Shown: positions 27,719-39,462, counted from the stretch's first letter. The stretch is DNA of 64,000 nt from Staphylococcus canis (GCF_016238445.1 NZ_JABANU010000007.1:1-64000); one strand, 5' to 3'. Notes: generated by a model not told the origin, from the letters alone. Numbers and translations: made by a program.

Positions 27719-28751
27719 AATCTTTCTCCTTTTCTAATGGTGCTTTAACTTCAATACGTGTTCCTGCGTTCGGTAAAGATACTAAATGAAATGTTGCACC
27801 AATTTCTATTGCACGTTCTCTCATATTTTTGAGTCCATAACTTTGCTCTAATTTGTCTTCTACATCAAATCCTACACCGTCATCTTGAATACGCAAGAGA
27901 AGATAGTCCTGACGCTTTAATAATTCAACAATAACCTTTTCACCTTTAGCATGACGTAAAGTGTTTGAAATTGCTTCTTGTGTAATTCTAAATAAATGGT
28001 CCTCAATGCCTTTAGGGACTTCAAACTCATCAATTTCTTGCACAACTTTCATAGGTACTTTTTTTTGTAAATCTGTAACCAGCGATCGAATCCCCTCACC
28101 TAATGAACGATCTTTTAATCCAATTGGTCGTAGATGTAATAATAGTGCTCTCATTTCAAGTTGTGAATCTTGAACCATTTTTTCAAGTGTAGGTATTTGT
28201 TGGTCAAGGGGAGGTTCGAGTTTTGTTTCTTTAATTGCAGATAACATCATGCTTGCAGCAAATAATTGTTGAGATACACTATCATGTAATTCTCTAGCTA
28301 ATCGTTGTCGTTCATCTTCAATTATTTTTTTAACTTTAGAATCATTTAAGCTATATGATTCATTAATTAAATCTTGTGTTTTCATACGCATTTTATGTAA
28401 CTCTTGGTTCAATGGGACTAAAGCGCGATATACTTCTAATGTTTCATTAAAGAGTTCCAGTTGTTGATCATTTACACCAACAGTCTCACCTTCAAAGGCA
28501 CGTTCAATTTGTTGACGAAGCCAATCATTTTGTTGGTTTATCTTATATGCAATGACGCTACCTACAATAATACATAAAAAAATAACAATTAAATTGAGAA
28601 ACAAAAACACCGGTATTCCAAATATTTGAGTATAAAACATCCCTTGAAAGAAGATGATATTCACAAACACTTTATCTATAAAGAAAAAAGCTGTAAACAT
28701 ACTATAAACAAGGATTAACATTGAACCAATTGTTCTGACGTAGTGATTCAT
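27708..28751 (-). CDS. vraS: Cell-wall stress sensor histidine kinase VraS
   Basis: 347 aa. Two membrane segments near the N-terminus (about 8-30 and 42-68) with almost no outer loop, then a dimerisation domain with His156 in [16 protein letters not shown] and a HATPase with [23 protein letters not shown]. Same length as S. aureus VraS. A typical intramembrane-sensing kinase controlled by VraT. It starts inside the stop of vraT (4-nt ATGA overlap). Confidence 0.96.
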   Translation of the reverse strand: MNHYVRTIGSMLILVYSMFTAFFFIDKVFVNIIFFQGMFYTQIFGIPVFLFLNLIVIFLCIIVGSVIAYKINQQNDWLRQQIERAFEGETVGVNDQQLELFNETLEVYRALVPLNQELHKMRMKTQDLINESYSLNDSKVKKIIEDERQRLARELHDSVSQQLFAASMMLSAIKETKLEPPLDQQIPTLEKMVQDSQLEMRALLLHLRPIGLKDRSLGEGIRSLVTDLQKKVPMKVVQEIDEFEVPKGIEDHLFRITQEAISNTLRHAKGEKVIVELLKRQDYLLLRIQDDGVGFDVEDKLEQSYGLKNMRERAIEIGATFHLVSLPNAGTRIEVKAPLEKEKDYAN

Positions 28752-29449
28752 CGATAAATCACCTCAACATCTCCAATAAATGTTGATACAAAAATGTTAA
28801 CTGTATAGCGATCTGCTTTTTGCTCAGATTCAACATTCAAGTGATTATTTTCAACTTTATAAATCTGTTGATTTAAATTAACTTTGCCGTAAAATGCTGC
28901 AACATGCAATTTAACATTATAGTTTAGTGGGACAATCACTTGAACTTTACCAACAATGTGACGCATGACAATAGTATTTTCATATTTAAGATTCGCTGCC
29001 TTTGTCATATCGACCAAAACGTCACCAATTGCATGTTGAATTTGTAAATCTTCCCATTTGTAAATATAAATAGGTGTTTTTTGTTCACCAAACCATCTTT
29101 GTTTCACAAATGCATGAGATTCACTGACTTCTTCAGTACCAATAACCTCAAGCGGTTTTCGCTTATACACAATGTAACGTAGACTTATAAAAATAATGAA
29201 AATGAATAAAATAATCAAAGTGTATTTATTGGACAGCAACGTAAAGATAATCATCAATGCTCCAATCCAAAAACTGAGTAAACCACGTACTTTATGGAAA
29301 TAAATATAACCTACGTACATTAAAATACTACCCAATAATAAGATAAATAAAAAACCTATCTTCTCGAAGAATATATAGTATAAATTAGCTATGATCATTA
29401 ATGCTGTGAATATAATTAATAATTCAGTTGAAATGTATTTTTGGGTCAT
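28748..29449 (-). CDS. vraT: VraT/LiaF-family regulator of VraSR
   Basis: 233 aa. Three to four closely packed membrane segments (about 8-90) are followed by a C-terminal beta-helical LiaF-type domain (about 115-233) with [23 protein letters not shown] and GDVEVIYR. In S. aureus VraT (YvqF) is required for signalling to VraS. It begins after AAAGGTGG, 12 bp from vraU. Confidence 0.93.
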   Translation of the reverse strand: MTQKYISTELLIIFTALMIIANLYYIFFEKIGFLFILLLGSILMYVGYIYFHKVRGLLSFWIGALMIIFTLLSNKYTLIILFIFIIFISLRYIVYKRKPLEVIGTEEVSESHAFVKQRWFGEQKTPIYIYKWEDLQIQHAIGDVLVDMTKAANLKYENTIVMRHIVGKVQVIVPLNYNVKLHVAAFYGKVNLNQQIYKVENNHLNVESEQKADRYTVNIFVSTFIGDVEVIYR

Positions 29450-29461
29450 ATATCCACCTTT

Positions 29462-29851
29462 CTAGTATGCGTTAATCAGTGCTTCTAAAACATCACACTG
29501 ATTTTTAGTGTATGCTTTATCTTCGTTTAGACGTAAAACATATGTCTCAAGTTCGGCATACTCTTTTTCTATTTGATTTAAATTTTCTTTAATTTGGTGC
29601 ACATCGATACAATAAATATTTTGTGGCATCTTAATTTGGTTCTGTTCCATGACTTCGATGTATTTATTTTCTAATGCTAACGTTTGCTTGTCAATTATCA
29701 ACTGTAATTGCTTTTTTTTAGTTTGAAGATATTGAATCGTATGATTAATATTATTGAGTTGATTCGCAAGATATTCCAAATAGTGTTGGAATGTTTGAGA
29801 ATATATTGATTTAAAATATTGACCAATAAAACGTTTAACCAATTGTACCAT
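29462..29851 (-). CDS. vraU: VraU, first protein of the vra operon
   Basis: 129 aa, mostly helical and rich in Gln, Glu, Lys and Asn, with likely coiled-coil stretches (about 30-75 and 90-115). It has no membrane segment. The position before vraT matches VraU of S. aureus, whose role is unknown and which is not essential for VraSR signalling as far as I recall. A good GAGGTGA precedes the start. Confidence 0.85.
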   Translation of the reverse strand: MVQLVKRFIGQYFKSIYSQTFQHYLEYLANQLNNINHTIQYLQTKKKQLQLIIDKQTLALENKYIEVMEQNQIKMPQNIYCIDVHQIKENLNQIEKEYAELETYVLRLNEDKAYTKNQCDVLEALINAY

Positions 29852-29880
29852 AATTAAATCACCTCGATATCAACTCCATT

Positions 29881-29927
29881 ATAAAATGGCCCCGCATACC
29901 TAAAAATAGGCTACAGGACCATTTTAT
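29881..29927 (-). terminator. Probable map terminator
   Basis: Arms ATAAAATGG (29881-29889) and CCATTTTAT (29919-29927), with a small CCTA/TAGG hairpin inside. The following T run is short. It lies between map and vraU, and the vraU promoter should be close to it. Confidence 0.55.
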
Positions 29928-29951
29928 ATTAAGACTTAAGTCTTATGAGTA

Positions 29952-30737
<786 letters not shown>

Positions 30738-30800
30738 CTACTTATTATAACAAACTTTTTTTGATATACTAGGAGTTAGTATGTAACAGGAGATAGGAAA

Positions 30801-31799
30801 ATGAAAGTCACTAAATTTAAACACCTCATTGGCGCACGCACGATTAAAACAGGTTTAGCTACATTTTTAACAGCGTTATTTTGTTTGATGCTCAATTTAA
30901 ATCCAATTTTTGCCATTTTATCAGCTGTTGTCACTATTGAACCAACCGTTAAAGCTTCTATTCGAAAAGGATATAAGCGATTGCCTGCAACTGTAATGGG
31001 CGCATTTATTGCAGTAGTTTGTACATATCTATTCGGCGATGATTCTGCTTTGACCTATGGACTTACAGCAACAATCACGATTATCTTATGTATCCAATTC
31101 AACTTGCATGTGGGTATAACGGTTGCCACGTTAACAGCACTTGCAATGATACCGGATATCGAACACGATTATGCTTTTAACTTTTTCTCAAGACTACTTA
31201 CAGCAATTATTGGACTAGGTACTGCCGGATTAGTTAATTTTATTGTTTTACCACCTAAATATTATAATCAAATTGAATCACTGATTGAAAAAACAGAGCG
31301 ACATATTTATCATTTATTTGATTGTCGTATGAAAGAACTTTTGGTTGGAAATTTTGATTCGAAAAAAAGTGATCAAGCAGCTGAACAACTGCATATCTGG
31401 AACACTAGAATCGAAGAGTTGCTCGGTTTTCAACGCGATGAATTAAATTTCCATAAAACTCACCGTCGTCACGATGAATGGGTTAAATTGAGAAAATTAA
31501 CAAACCGTGCACATGAAAATAGGCTATTAATTACACATTTATCAAATATTATTTATTTACCAGATGATGCGATGATGGTTTTCGATGACAAAGAAAAGCT
31601 TGCAATTATCTCTATCTCTCAACGTATTGATCAAATCATTCATTGCGGCACATTTAAACCTGAACGAAAAGCAGCATCGACACTTAAAAACTCTGTTAAA
31701 GGATTAAATGAATTTGACATCAACCAAGTCAAAAGTCACACCATTTATGAAATTCTATTGATTTACCGTATCTTATTACTTCGCTATCGAGTAAAATAA
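30801..31799 (+). CDS. FUSC/aromatic acid exporter family membrane protein (second copy)
   Basis: 332 aa with the same layout as the protein at 4499-5590: an IGARTIKTGLA start, four to five membrane segments (about 15-150), the PPKYYNQIE junction, and a charged C-terminal domain with helical content. It is a paralogue, not a recent duplicate, since sequence outside the hydrophobic motifs differs widely. Substrate unknown. A TGaTATACT extended -10 is at 30762-30770 and AGGAGA precedes the ATG. Confidence 0.8.
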   Translation: MKVTKFKHLIGARTIKTGLATFLTALFCLMLNLNPIFAILSAVVTIEPTVKASIRKGYKRLPATVMGAFIAVVCTYLFGDDSALTYGLTATITIILCIQFNLHVGITVATLTALAMIPDIEHDYAFNFFSRLLTAIIGLGTAGLVNFIVLPPKYYNQIESLIEKTERHIYHLFDCRMKELLVGNFDSKKSDQAAEQLHIWNTRIEELLGFQRDELNFHKTHRRHDEWVKLRKLTNRAHENRLLITHLSNIIYLPDDAMMVFDDKEKLAIISISQRIDQIIHCGTFKPERKAASTLKNSVKGLNEFDINQVKSHTIYEILLIYRILLLRYRVK

Positions 31800-31813
31800 A
31801 ATACAGTACATAG

Positions 31814-31865
31814 AAAAGAGACAAGTTATTAACACTTATAGGATCGTAACTTGTCTCTTTATTTT
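31814..31865. terminator. Bidirectional terminator
   Basis: Arms AAAGAGACAAGTTA (31815-31828) and TAACTTGTCTCTTT (31847-31860), perfect 14-bp stem, followed by ATTTT; serves the FUSC gene and gatD. Confidence 0.85.
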
Positions 31866-32592
31866 AAGATTCTTTTTGTTTATGTGCTCGATTGACAAGA
31901 ACTCGTTTTGCCGCTTCTTCAACCGTATTGTCGATTTGTTTAGGCTCAAATGGAATACCTTTACGCTTTGCTGCAGCCTCTAAAAGATAATCCGTAAGTT
32001 CGTGATTTTTAGGTAAAACAGGACCATGTAAATACGTACCAAGTAAATTTTTGTAATGAATCCCCTCTTTTTGATCGGTATCATTGTTGCCATAGCCATG
32101 TGTTACATGTCCTAAAGTGTCATAATTATGATACGTACGGCCGCCATGGTTCTCAAAACCTACAATTGTTCCAAATGTATCACTTTCAATGACAATGTCT
32201 CCCGTTAAACGCTCTGACTTTGATTCTGTATAAAAATCTAAAATATTTAATCCTTCTAACGATTGACCATCTGGTGTAACATACTTTTCACCCAAGAATT
32301 GGTATCCACCACAAACAGTTAACCCTGGCATACCATCTTCAATAGCTGCTTTTAATTGAGATTTGATTTTCAATAATGCTTGAGTAGCTAATGCTTGTTC
32401 TCTATCGCTTCCACCGCCAATAAAGAAGATATCAGCTTTGGATAAATCAACATTCTCTGTATCATTAATATCTACAACATTTAATTTAATATTACGTTCT
32501 TTGGCACGATATTTTAATGCCATAATATTTCCAATATCACTGTAGAGATTTAGCTTATCTGGCATAAAATGATAGACTGTTAGTTCATACAT
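31864..32592 (-). CDS. gatD: Lipid II isoglutaminyl synthase, glutaminase subunit GatD
   Basis: 242 aa class I glutamine amidotransferase of the CobB/CobQ type. The nucleophile Cys94 is in [11 protein letters not shown] and the catalytic His in [12 protein letters not shown]. It supplies ammonia to MurT, which amidates D-Glu of the lipid II stem peptide to isoglutamine, an essential step in staphylococci. The start overlaps the murT stop by one base (TAATG), which ensures coupled synthesis of the complex. Confidence 0.95.
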   Translation of the reverse strand: MYELTVYHFMPDKLNLYSDIGNIMALKYRAKERNIKLNVVDINDTENVDLSKADIFFIGGGSDREQALATQALLKIKSQLKAAIEDGMPGLTVCGGYQFLGEKYVTPDGQSLEGLNILDFYTESKSERLTGDIVIESDTFGTIVGFENHGGRTYHNYDTLGHVTHGYGNNDTDQKEGIHYKNLLGTYLHGPVLPKNHELTDYLLEAAAKRKGIPFEPKQIDNTVEEAAKRVLVNRAHKQKES

Positions 32593-33914
32593 TATGATTG
32601 CTCCTCCTTAAATAAGCGCTCTAATTGATCAAGCATTGGGGCTAAAGAGGTATAGTTAGGAATTGCAACAATAAAAGATGAGTAATTCATCGTTAATGCT
32701 GTTGCTTTATAAATATCTCGTTCAACCACTATTGGTACTGTGACCTCAGCAAGCTTTAGTCTGAGATGTAATTCTTCAGCACGATTTCCTGTTACAATAA
32801 TCGCTTCGATTTCTTGTTCATTTAACTTTTCAAAATCAGCATCATAAATCCAAGAAGTGTCACGTCCATCTGCTGGAAAGTCATTTAAACTTAAAATGTA
32901 TATCTTTTTATCCTCTAGCTTTTCACCCATTGCGATAGAAGCATTCATACCAGCTGGGTTTTTCGCTAAGTTAATCAATGCTTTATGTTTTGTACCTTCA
33001 AAGTATTGCATGCGTCCGTTTTTTGATGTATAACTTTCAAATCCTTTTTGAATTGATTCATCATTTAAACCAAGTTCACGTAACGTTGCATATGCAGCAA
33101 GTGCATTATAAGCGTTGAAATCCCCTGCAATCTTCATATTAAATTGATAGTCATTAACCGTCATTGTTATAAAAGGATCAATGTTAAAAGTTGAAATCTC
33201 ATAATCTGGGTCATGACGATTAAAACCACATTGACATTGATAGTGGCCTAATTGGTTATAATGTATATACGAGTAATTTAAAGGTCGACCACAATTTGGA
33301 CAATATCGACTTTCATTCATGGTAGATTGTTCAAATGGATAGGCATTTTTTTGCATGCCATAATATTTAATACGTGAGCTTGCAATTTTAAGCCGACTTA
33401 CAAAAGGATCATCCGCATTTAAGATAAGTTGTATATCTTTATTTTCAATTGCAGAAATAATGCGATTCACCATAATGTCTATTTCACCAAAACGGTCCAT
33501 TTGATCTCTAAAGAAATTTGTAAAAACCATTTTAGTTGGCGTCATTTCTTTCAAAACACGTGGAATAGACCCTTCATCTATTTCAATGATTGCTATTTTA
33601 GTCTGAGGTGTTGATTGTACAATAAAAGCAGACGTAATCCCTGCCGCCATATTTGCACCTTCATTATTATGAATGATTTCGATGTTATTCGCTTTTAATG
33701 TGTGACCTATCAAATTTGAAGTAGTTGTTTTACCATTTGTTCCACTGATAAAAACGACTTCATCAACATTTGCTGCTAACTTTCTTAGAATACGAGGATC
33801 TACTCTTCGTGCCACTTGGCCTGGTAAATCTGTACCTTTTTTACCTGCTGCACGACTTGCAAATCTAGCAAGTTTTGCCATATGTGTAGCTGTCCATTGT
33901 CTCATTCCATACAC
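32592..33914 (-). CDS. murT: Lipid II isoglutaminyl synthase, ligase subunit MurT
   Basis: 440 aa Mur-ligase-like protein. The ATP site is [11 protein letters not shown], followed by the central domain with a Cys4 zinc ribbon (CPNCG near residue 205 and CQCG near 227), a hallmark of MurT, and the DUF1727 C-terminal domain. It activates the D-Glu alpha-carboxyl of the stem peptide for amidation with ammonia from GatD. Divergent from ftnA, as in S. aureus. Both subunits are needed. Confidence 0.95.
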   Translation of the reverse strand: MYGMRQWTATHMAKLARFASRAAGKKGTDLPGQVARRVDPRILRKLAANVDEVVFISGTNGKTTTSNLIGHTLKANNIEIIHNNEGANMAAGITSAFIVQSTPQTKIAIIEIDEGSIPRVLKEMTPTKMVFTNFFRDQMDRFGEIDIMVNRIISAIENKDIQLILNADDPFVSRLKIASSRIKYYGMQKNAYPFEQSTMNESRYCPNCGRPLNYSYIHYNQLGHYQCQCGFNRHDPDYEISTFNIDPFITMTVNDYQFNMKIAGDFNAYNALAAYATLRELGLNDESIQKGFESYTSKNGRMQYFEGTKHKALINLAKNPAGMNASIAMGEKLEDKKIYILSLNDFPADGRDTSWIYDADFEKLNEQEIEAIIVTGNRAEELHLRLKLAEVTVPIVVERDIYKATALTMNYSSFIVAIPNYTSLAPMLDQLERLFKEEQS

Positions 33915-34062
33915 TCCTCCGATTTCATTCCCATATTATACCATGCTCGAGTACTTTTCATAAACAAAAATAGCATGCGCTCAATTGCTTTATGTATATT
34001 TTTTTAATTTGGGGGTATCATACATTATAAGTAAAAAATTCATAATAATGGAGGCATAATTT

Positions 34063-34566
34063 ATGCTTGATAAAGAATTATTAGAGGCTTTAAATAAACA
34101 AATGAACCATGAGTTTTACGCAGCGCACGCTTATATGGCTATGGCCGCATATTGCGATTATCAATCTTATGATGGATTCGCTAATTTTTATATTGAACAA
34201 GCTAAAGAGGAACGTTTTCACGGCCAAAAAATTTATAACTACATCAATGATCGTGGAGAAAAAGCAGTATTTTCAAGCTTAGATGCTCCAAAAGTTGATT
34301 TCAATTCGATTCTTGAAACATTTGAAGATGGTCTAGCACAAGAAAGAGATGTTACACAACGTTTCTATAATTTATCTGATATTGCTAATCAGAAAAAAGA
34401 TTATGCGACAATTTCTTTCTTGAACTGGTTCTTAGATGAACAAGTTGAAGAAGAATCTATGTTTGAAACACATATCGACTATTTAAAACGTATCGGTGAC
34501 GATTCTAATGCACTATATCTCTATGAAAAAGACTTAGCCCAACGTTCTTTTTCAGCTGAGGCTTAA
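34063..34566 (+). CDS. ftnA: Ferritin (non-haem iron storage)
   Basis: 167 aa bacterial ferritin subunit. The ferroxidase centre Glu and His residues are in [26 protein letters not shown] and [15 protein letters not shown]. It forms a 24-mer shell that stores iron. In S. aureus ftnA is repressed by PerR; the upstream region is AT-rich with TTATAAG- and ATAATAAT-like pieces but no clean PerR box. A strong GGAGG precedes the ATG. Confidence 0.95.
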   Translation: MLDKELLEALNKQMNHEFYAAHAYMAMAAYCDYQSYDGFANFYIEQAKEERFHGQKIYNYINDRGEKAVFSSLDAPKVDFNSILETFEDGLAQERDVTQRFYNLSDIANQKKDYATISFLNWFLDEQVEEESMFETHIDYLKRIGDDSNALYLYEKDLAQRSFSAEA

Positions 34567-34596
34567 GTCTAAATGATAATCCATGCTATTCAAATG

Positions 34597-34638
34597 AACG
34601 TGAGCGCTATCAATTTTGATAATCTGCTCACGTTTTTT
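34597..34638 (+). terminator. ftnA terminator
   Basis: Arms AACGTGAGC (34597-34605) and GCTCACGTT (34626-34634), with a small ATCAA/TTGAT inner stem, followed by TTTTTT. Confidence 0.85.
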
Positions 34639-34733
34639 ATAAATTCTTATAAATCACTGTTTTAAATACTTTGACTTGAATTTTGAAAAGGGTTAATATA
34701 TGTCATACTGTTTTAAGAAAGGGAGTTGACATA

Positions 34734-35288
34734 ATGGAAAGTTATATTGCACTCGATTTTGAGACCGCCAATTACAAACGTACAAGTATCTGCGCTGTTG
34801 GTATGGTAAAGGTTGTCAATCATGAGATTACTGAAACGTTTTATACACTTGTCAATCCCAACGATACTTTTTCGCCTAAAAATATCGACGTACATGGTAT
34901 CCGTCCTAGAGATGTGCGTCACGCTCCTATATTTTCAGAAGTTTATCCATACATGTTACAGTTTATCGGCGATTTACCAGTTGTTGCACATAACGCTGCT
35001 TTTGATATGTCAGTATTACACGCTAGTTTAAAAGCTGCACATTATGATACGCCTAACATTATCTATTTCTGTTCTTATCAACTTTCAAAACGTACAGTTA
35101 ATTCTCATCGCTATGGTTTAAAATATATGATGATGTTTTATGGTTTAGATTTTCATGGACATCATGATGCCCTTAACGACGCGAAAGCCTGTGCAATGAT
35201 TACCTATCGATTGTTGAAACATTATCCAAGTTTAAAAGACGTTATTCAAATATATGGGAAAAAATTAACGGACAAAGATGCTTTATAA
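34734..35288 (+). CDS. DnaQ-like 3'-5' exonuclease
   Basis: 184 aa DEDD-family exonuclease (DNA polymerase III epsilon-like). Exo I ALDFETAN gives the Asp-Glu pair, Exo II is [14 protein letters not shown], and Exo III is [15 protein letters not shown] (DEDDh type). It has no polymerase domain. It could act in repair or RNA/DNA trimming; the exact role is unknown. Start at 34734 after AAAGGGAG. Its last codons overlap the end of dinB on the other strand. Confidence 0.87.
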   Translation: MESYIALDFETANYKRTSICAVGMVKVVNHEITETFYTLVNPNDTFSPKNIDVHGIRPRDVRHAPIFSEVYPYMLQFIGDLPVVAHNAAFDMSVLHASLKAAHYDTPNIIYFCSYQLSKRTVNSHRYGLKYMMMFYGLDFHGHHDALNDAKACAMITYRLLKHYPSLKDVIQIYGKKLTDKDAL

Positions 35289-36353
35289 AAAATCAAAAAT
35301 AGTCATATTACGAAAAAATCGTTCCTGAAGATTTCCAATTGATACCCCTATAAGTCGTATAGGAACGTTTGGATCTTTTAACTCGTAATATAATTCATAC
35401 GCGATTTGATAAATATATTGTTGCTCACGAATAGGAGAGACTAAACTTCTTTGTTTAGAGTAGTTTTCGAATTGATCAGTTTTTATCTTAACTGTAACAG
35501 TTTGTCCAACTTGATCGAGCGCTTCTAATCTCTCAGCAATTTTATAAGATAACGCTTCAATTTTTCTTAAGATTTCTTCATCTTCATTCGTATCAACTGA
35601 AAAAGTTCTCTCAGCTCCTACACTTTTACGAATGCGTTCAGCTTGTACTAACCGATCATCTTGACCTCTGACACGTTGATAAAGATGATGCCCCTTTTTA
35701 CCAAATAAATAGACTAAAGTATGTTCGCTTTGATTATATAAATCTTGCCCTGTATAAATATGGTGTTCATGCATTTTGGCTTTAGACGCTTTTCCCACAC
35801 CTGGAAAGTCTCCGATATCAAGTTGCATTAATATATCATGAACATTATTGTAGTCAATAATTGTGAGTCCATTGGGTTTGTTCATCCCACTTGCCAACTT
35901 CGCTAAAAACTTATTGTAAGAAACACCGGCGCTTGCTGTGAGTGCTGTCTTTTCAAATATATCTCTACGAATATACTGTGCAATTTGAGATGCAGGTAAA
36001 TCGGGTCTCACTAGATCTGTAATGTCCAAATACGCTTCATCAAGTGACAGTGGTTCTACTAAATCTGTATAACTTTTAAAAATTTCCATGATCTGTTTCG
36101 AGACCGCTTTATATTTCTCGAAATGTGGCGTGATATAATAACCATCTGGACATAACTGATGTGCTCTTGCCATTGGCATCGCTGAATGAACTCCGTATTG
36201 ACGAGCCTCATAAGAAGCAGTTGAGACAACACCACGTCCACTCGCTTTCCCGCCTACGATGACAGGTTTTCCTCTCAACTTCGGATTATCACGAACTTCA
36301 ACTTGTGCGAAAAAATAATCCATATCAATATGAATTATTCGACGTGGTGCCAC
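35283..36353 (-). CDS. dinB: DNA polymerase IV (Y-family)
   Basis: 356 aa, exactly the length I remember for S. aureus DinB. The palm acidic residues are in [12 protein letters not shown] and [10 protein letters not shown]; the steric region is [14 protein letters not shown]; the thumb helix-hairpin-helix is DFPGVGKAS. It copies past damaged bases at the cost of fidelity. I placed the start at a GTG with AAAGGAG 8 nt upstream; the frame is open ten codons further, but that would bury this site and exceed the family length. The stop overlaps the exonuclease stop within TTATAA. Confidence 0.93.
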   Translation of the reverse strand: MAPRRIIHIDMDYFFAQVEVRDNPKLRGKPVIVGGKASGRGVVSTASYEARQYGVHSAMPMARAHQLCPDGYYITPHFEKYKAVSKQIMEIFKSYTDLVEPLSLDEAYLDITDLVRPDLPASQIAQYIRRDIFEKTALTASAGVSYNKFLAKLASGMNKPNGLTIIDYNNVHDILMQLDIGDFPGVGKASKAKMHEHHIYTGQDLYNQSEHTLVYLFGKKGHHLYQRVRGQDDRLVQAERIRKSVGAERTFSVDTNEDEEILRKIEALSYKIAERLEALDQVGQTVTVKIKTDQFENYSKQRSLVSPIREQQYIYQIAYELYYELKDPNVPIRLIGVSIGNLQERFFRNMTIFDFL

Positions 36354-36448
36354 CGCGCTCACTCCTTTAATAAATTCCATCAAACGTTATATTCAAAATA
36401 CAAAAATGATAAAACCTATAAACGAAGCATATCAAAGTGTTGTTTTTC

Positions 36449-36982
36449 TTATATTGTAGGTTTTTCTTGATATAAATTAATACCACTTTCTGTCATTTCT
36501 ACAAATTGAACATGTGTCTTACTTAATCCCACTGCCACAAAATATATAGGAATTGATAAATATGCCATATGTAGTGCAAATATAAATATAATTGATGAGT
36601 ATGGCATTAAAGTAAACCAAATTAACAGCAATAACATTAGTATTATACCTGGCAATAATGTATAAAGAAAAAAGGTGATGCGATTAAAATAATAATGAGG
36701 TAAATATGTGATTAATACGCCGTTCTGATATCGATGAAATGCTTGATGTCGATTTGTAATCATACGTAATATTAAAACCTTAACAAGCTCATGTACGATT
36801 TCTAATATAATAAAGCCACTGACTCCTAGGAAAATATTCATACCTATATTTTGTTCATGTAGTAACGTTAAAGACATAGACCATTTATAACTCAGCACAA
36901 TAAATATTAAAATTACAATAAATTGGAAAACTAAAAAACGCTTCATCTTTTGCTTATTATTATATAAATTAATTTGATACAT
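36449..36982 (-). CDS. DUF3267 membrane protein
   Basis: 177 aa with four hydrophobic segments (about 14-33, 45-65, 103-125 and 127-152). The second segment ends in EIVHELVKVLIL, where DUF3267 proteins carry an HExxH-like site; here it is HELVK, so the second zinc His is missing and peptidase activity is doubtful. Start preceded by AGGTGA. It is in the same direction as rlmCD with 61 bp between them. Confidence 0.7.
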   Translation of the reverse strand: MYQINLYNNKQKMKRFLVFQFIVILIFIVLSYKWSMSLTLLHEQNIGMNIFLGVSGFIILEIVHELVKVLILRMITNRHQAFHRYQNGVLITYLPHYYFNRITFFLYTLLPGIILMLLLLIWFTLMPYSSIIFIFALHMAYLSIPIYFVAVGLSKTHVQFVEMTESGINLYQEKPTI

Positions 36983-37043
36983 GCAATCACCTAACCGTTA
37001 TATTCTTGATGCATTAATATTTCATTCTCTTTATATTTTCATC

Positions 37044-38405
37044 TTACTTTTTTACTAATAACGCCACTGTTTCAACATGTGTTGTTTGAGGAAACATATC
37101 TACAGGTGTAATCTCAATAAGTTGATATTTATCTGAAAGCATCTGAACATCTCTCAATTGCGTGCTTGGATTACAAGACACATAAACAATACGTTTGGGT
37201 TCAAGTTCGAGTAATGTCTCAATAAAGACAGGATCACAGCCTTTTCGAGGTGGATCAATCGTTACGACATCGGGTTGAATTCCTTGATTCTTCCAACGAA
37301 TCATCACGTCTTCTGATGCTCCCACTTCAAAGGTCGTATTCGTTATATAATTCTTCTGTGCATTCTGTTTCGCATTATCGATTGCAGCTTCAACGACTTC
37401 TACACCATAAACGTGTTTTGCATAAGGTGCCATCATTAATGAAATCGTACCTATACCACAATACGTATCTAATACGATTTCTTCACCTGTCAAATGCGCA
37501 TAGTCTTTCGCAATATTGTATAATTTTTGAGTTTGAGGAACATTGATTTGATAAAATGATAAATCACTAATCTCAAAATGTGTATCATTAAGTTGATCAG
37601 TAATGACATCTTTTCCATAAATGGTATGTGATGTTTTCCCCATAATGACATTAGATTTTTCTTTATTTTGATTCACTTTTATACTTGTAACGTTAGGAAA
37701 TTGAGAAACAATTGCTTCAATAATGTCATTCTGGTGCGGAAGTTGATTACCGTTAATAACAAAAATGATCATCACTTCTTGAGAATAATAGCCTTTACGT
37801 ATGACGATATGACGCAACAATCCTTTATGTTTAACTTCTTGATATGGTTTAATCTGGTATGAATCAATGAGTCTTTTTAAAAATTGCATAATCTCATCTT
37901 GTGTTTCATATTGAATCATACAGTGATCAATGTCGATAATGTCATGACTGCGCTGGCGATAGAAACCCATTTTAACTTGTCCTTCTTTAGTTAATCCCAC
38001 TGGTATCTGTGATTTATTGCGATATCGCCATGGATCTAAAGCACCGACTGTGTCATGAATTTTGACATTTTCAAATTGACCTTTACGTTCAAATAGGTTC
38101 ACAACTTGCTCACGCTTCATAGCAAGCTGTGCCTCATATGATAGGTGTTGCAACTGACATCCTCCACACTTACTATAATACGGGCATGGAGCCTCTACTC
38201 GGCTATCGCTTTTAACTTTAACTTCTATGAGTTTTCCAATCGCAAAGTTTTTTTTGACTTTAATGACTTTAAAAGTAATTAATTCATCTATCAGACTCAT
38301 TGGGACGAATATTGGATATCTATCTATTTTAATCACGCCATGCCCTTCATGTGTTAAATCGATAACTTTTCCTTCATAGATTTGATTTTTTTCTACTATT
38401 GCCAT
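37044..38405 (-). CDS. rlmCD: 23S rRNA (uracil-C5)-methyltransferase RlmCD
   Basis: 453 aa. The N-terminal TRAM domain (about 1-60) is followed by the Fe-S cysteines CPYYSKCGGC (and one later Cys), the SAM-binding DTYCGIGTISLMMA and the catalytic DPPRKGCDP and VYVSCNPSTQLRD with the nucleophilic Cys. It makes m5U747 and m5U1939 in 23S rRNA in Gram-positives. Start after GGGGAG. Upstream dgkB is in the same direction. Confidence 0.93.
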   Translation of the reverse strand: MAIVEKNQIYEGKVIDLTHEGHGVIKIDRYPIFVPMSLIDELITFKVIKVKKNFAIGKLIEVKVKSDSRVEAPCPYYSKCGGCQLQHLSYEAQLAMKREQVVNLFERKGQFENVKIHDTVGALDPWRYRNKSQIPVGLTKEGQVKMGFYRQRSHDIIDIDHCMIQYETQDEIMQFLKRLIDSYQIKPYQEVKHKGLLRHIVIRKGYYSQEVMIIFVINGNQLPHQNDIIEAIVSQFPNVTSIKVNQNKEKSNVIMGKTSHTIYGKDVITDQLNDTHFEISDLSFYQINVPQTQKLYNIAKDYAHLTGEEIVLDTYCGIGTISLMMAPYAKHVYGVEVVEAAIDNAKQNAQKNYITNTTFEVGASEDVMIRWKNQGIQPDVVTIDPPRKGCDPVFIETLLELEPKRIVYVSCNPSTQLRDVQMLSDKYQLIEITPVDMFPQTTHVETVALLVKK

Positions 38406-38486
38406 AAAAAACTCCCCATTACTATTTTGGTATCACCCATACAACAATAAATATTAAGTCACTAACAAAGACGATACATATCTTTA

Positions 38487-39419
38487 TTATTCTGATTGTT
38501 TAGGCTCATCAATCAATAATTCATTATCTTCTTGGGATGGTGAAAACACTTCAATATGACGCTCTAAATTGAAAAAGTTTGCTGGTAATTGTCCTCCGTA
38601 TTCACCATCAACATTTAATCTCATGTCACTGAAAGAAGAAATATTAACAGCTTGTGCTTTATAATAATGTACTTTAGGATGATGAATATGTTCGCCTCTA
38701 GATGCAAGTGTCATAATATGGCCAAGTTCAGCAATATTTGCCTTTTCAACGATTAACAGGGTAAACATACCGTCATCAAGTTTTGCATTAGGCACTAATT
38801 TTTCAAATCCTGCCATAGAATTCGTAAGGCCTAATAAAAACAACATAATGTCACCTTCGAAAACTTCTCCGTCGTATTCAATTCTGACATTCACAGCATT
38901 CATTTGAGGTAACATTTCAAATCCCTTAATATAATAAGCAAACGGACCAACAATAGATTTCAATTTACTTGGTGCTTCATAAGAAACTTCAGTGATTTTT
39001 CCACCACCTGCAAGATTTATAAAGTATCGGCTATTCATTTTACCAATATCTACATGCACGGTCTTCCCTTTTAAAATAACATCTACTGCTTCAAAAATAT
39101 CTGTTGGCAAGTGAAGTGCGCGGCCAAAATCGTTAACTGTCCCCATAGGGATAAGGCCTAACTTAGGTCTGTTAGGTTTTTCAGCAATTCCATTAATCAC
39201 TTCATTTAATGTACCGTCTCCACCAGCGACAATGAGCAAGTCAAAATTTTGATTAATGACACGTGCCGCTTCTTCTGTGGCATCACCAATACTTTGTGTT
39301 GCATATGTACTTGTTTCGTAACCTGCTTGTTCCATTTGCGTTAAAACATCGGGTAATGCTCGTTTAAACACTTCTTTTCCAGAAGTTGGATTATAAATAA
39401 TTCTTGCGCGTTTTCTCAT
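38487..39419 (-). CDS. dgkB: Diacylglycerol kinase (DgkB)
   Basis: 310 aa soluble lipid kinase. The NTP-binding motif is VAGGDGTLNEVING, with NPTSGKE at the N-terminus and LGLIPMGTVNDFGRALHLP, all conserved in DgkB. It phosphorylates diacylglycerol released during lipoteichoic acid synthesis, returning phosphatidate to lipid synthesis, and is essential in staphylococci. An extended -10 is 35 bp upstream. There is no clear terminator before rlmCD, so both are probably co-transcribed. Confidence 0.94.
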   Translation of the reverse strand: MRKRARIIYNPTSGKEVFKRALPDVLTQMEQAGYETSTYATQSIGDATEEAARVINQNFDLLIVAGGDGTLNEVINGIAEKPNRPKLGLIPMGTVNDFGRALHLPTDIFEAVDVILKGKTVHVDIGKMNSRYFINLAGGGKITEVSYEAPSKLKSIVGPFAYYIKGFEMLPQMNAVNVRIEYDGEVFEGDIMLFLLGLTNSMAGFEKLVPNAKLDDGMFTLLIVEKANIAELGHIMTLASRGEHIHHPKVHYYKAQAVNISSFSDMRLNVDGEYGGQLPANFFNLERHIEVFSPSQEDNELLIDEPKQSE

Positions 39420-39453
39420 TCATATCCCTCAATTTTTATATACTCACAATCAT

Positions 39454-39462
39454 ATTATAGCA
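39454..39462 (-). promoter_or_regulatory. dgkB extended -10 promoter
   Basis: Minus-strand TGCTATAAT, an extended -10 with a perfect TATAAT hexamer, 35 bp from the dgkB start; the -35 is weak, as is usual for this promoter type. Confidence 0.45.

Noticed and set aside
36354-36383. ATG at 36383 as the dinB start
   Set aside because: It would place the AAAGGAG site inside the gene and make the protein 10 residues longer than the family norm; the GTG at 36353 fits both.
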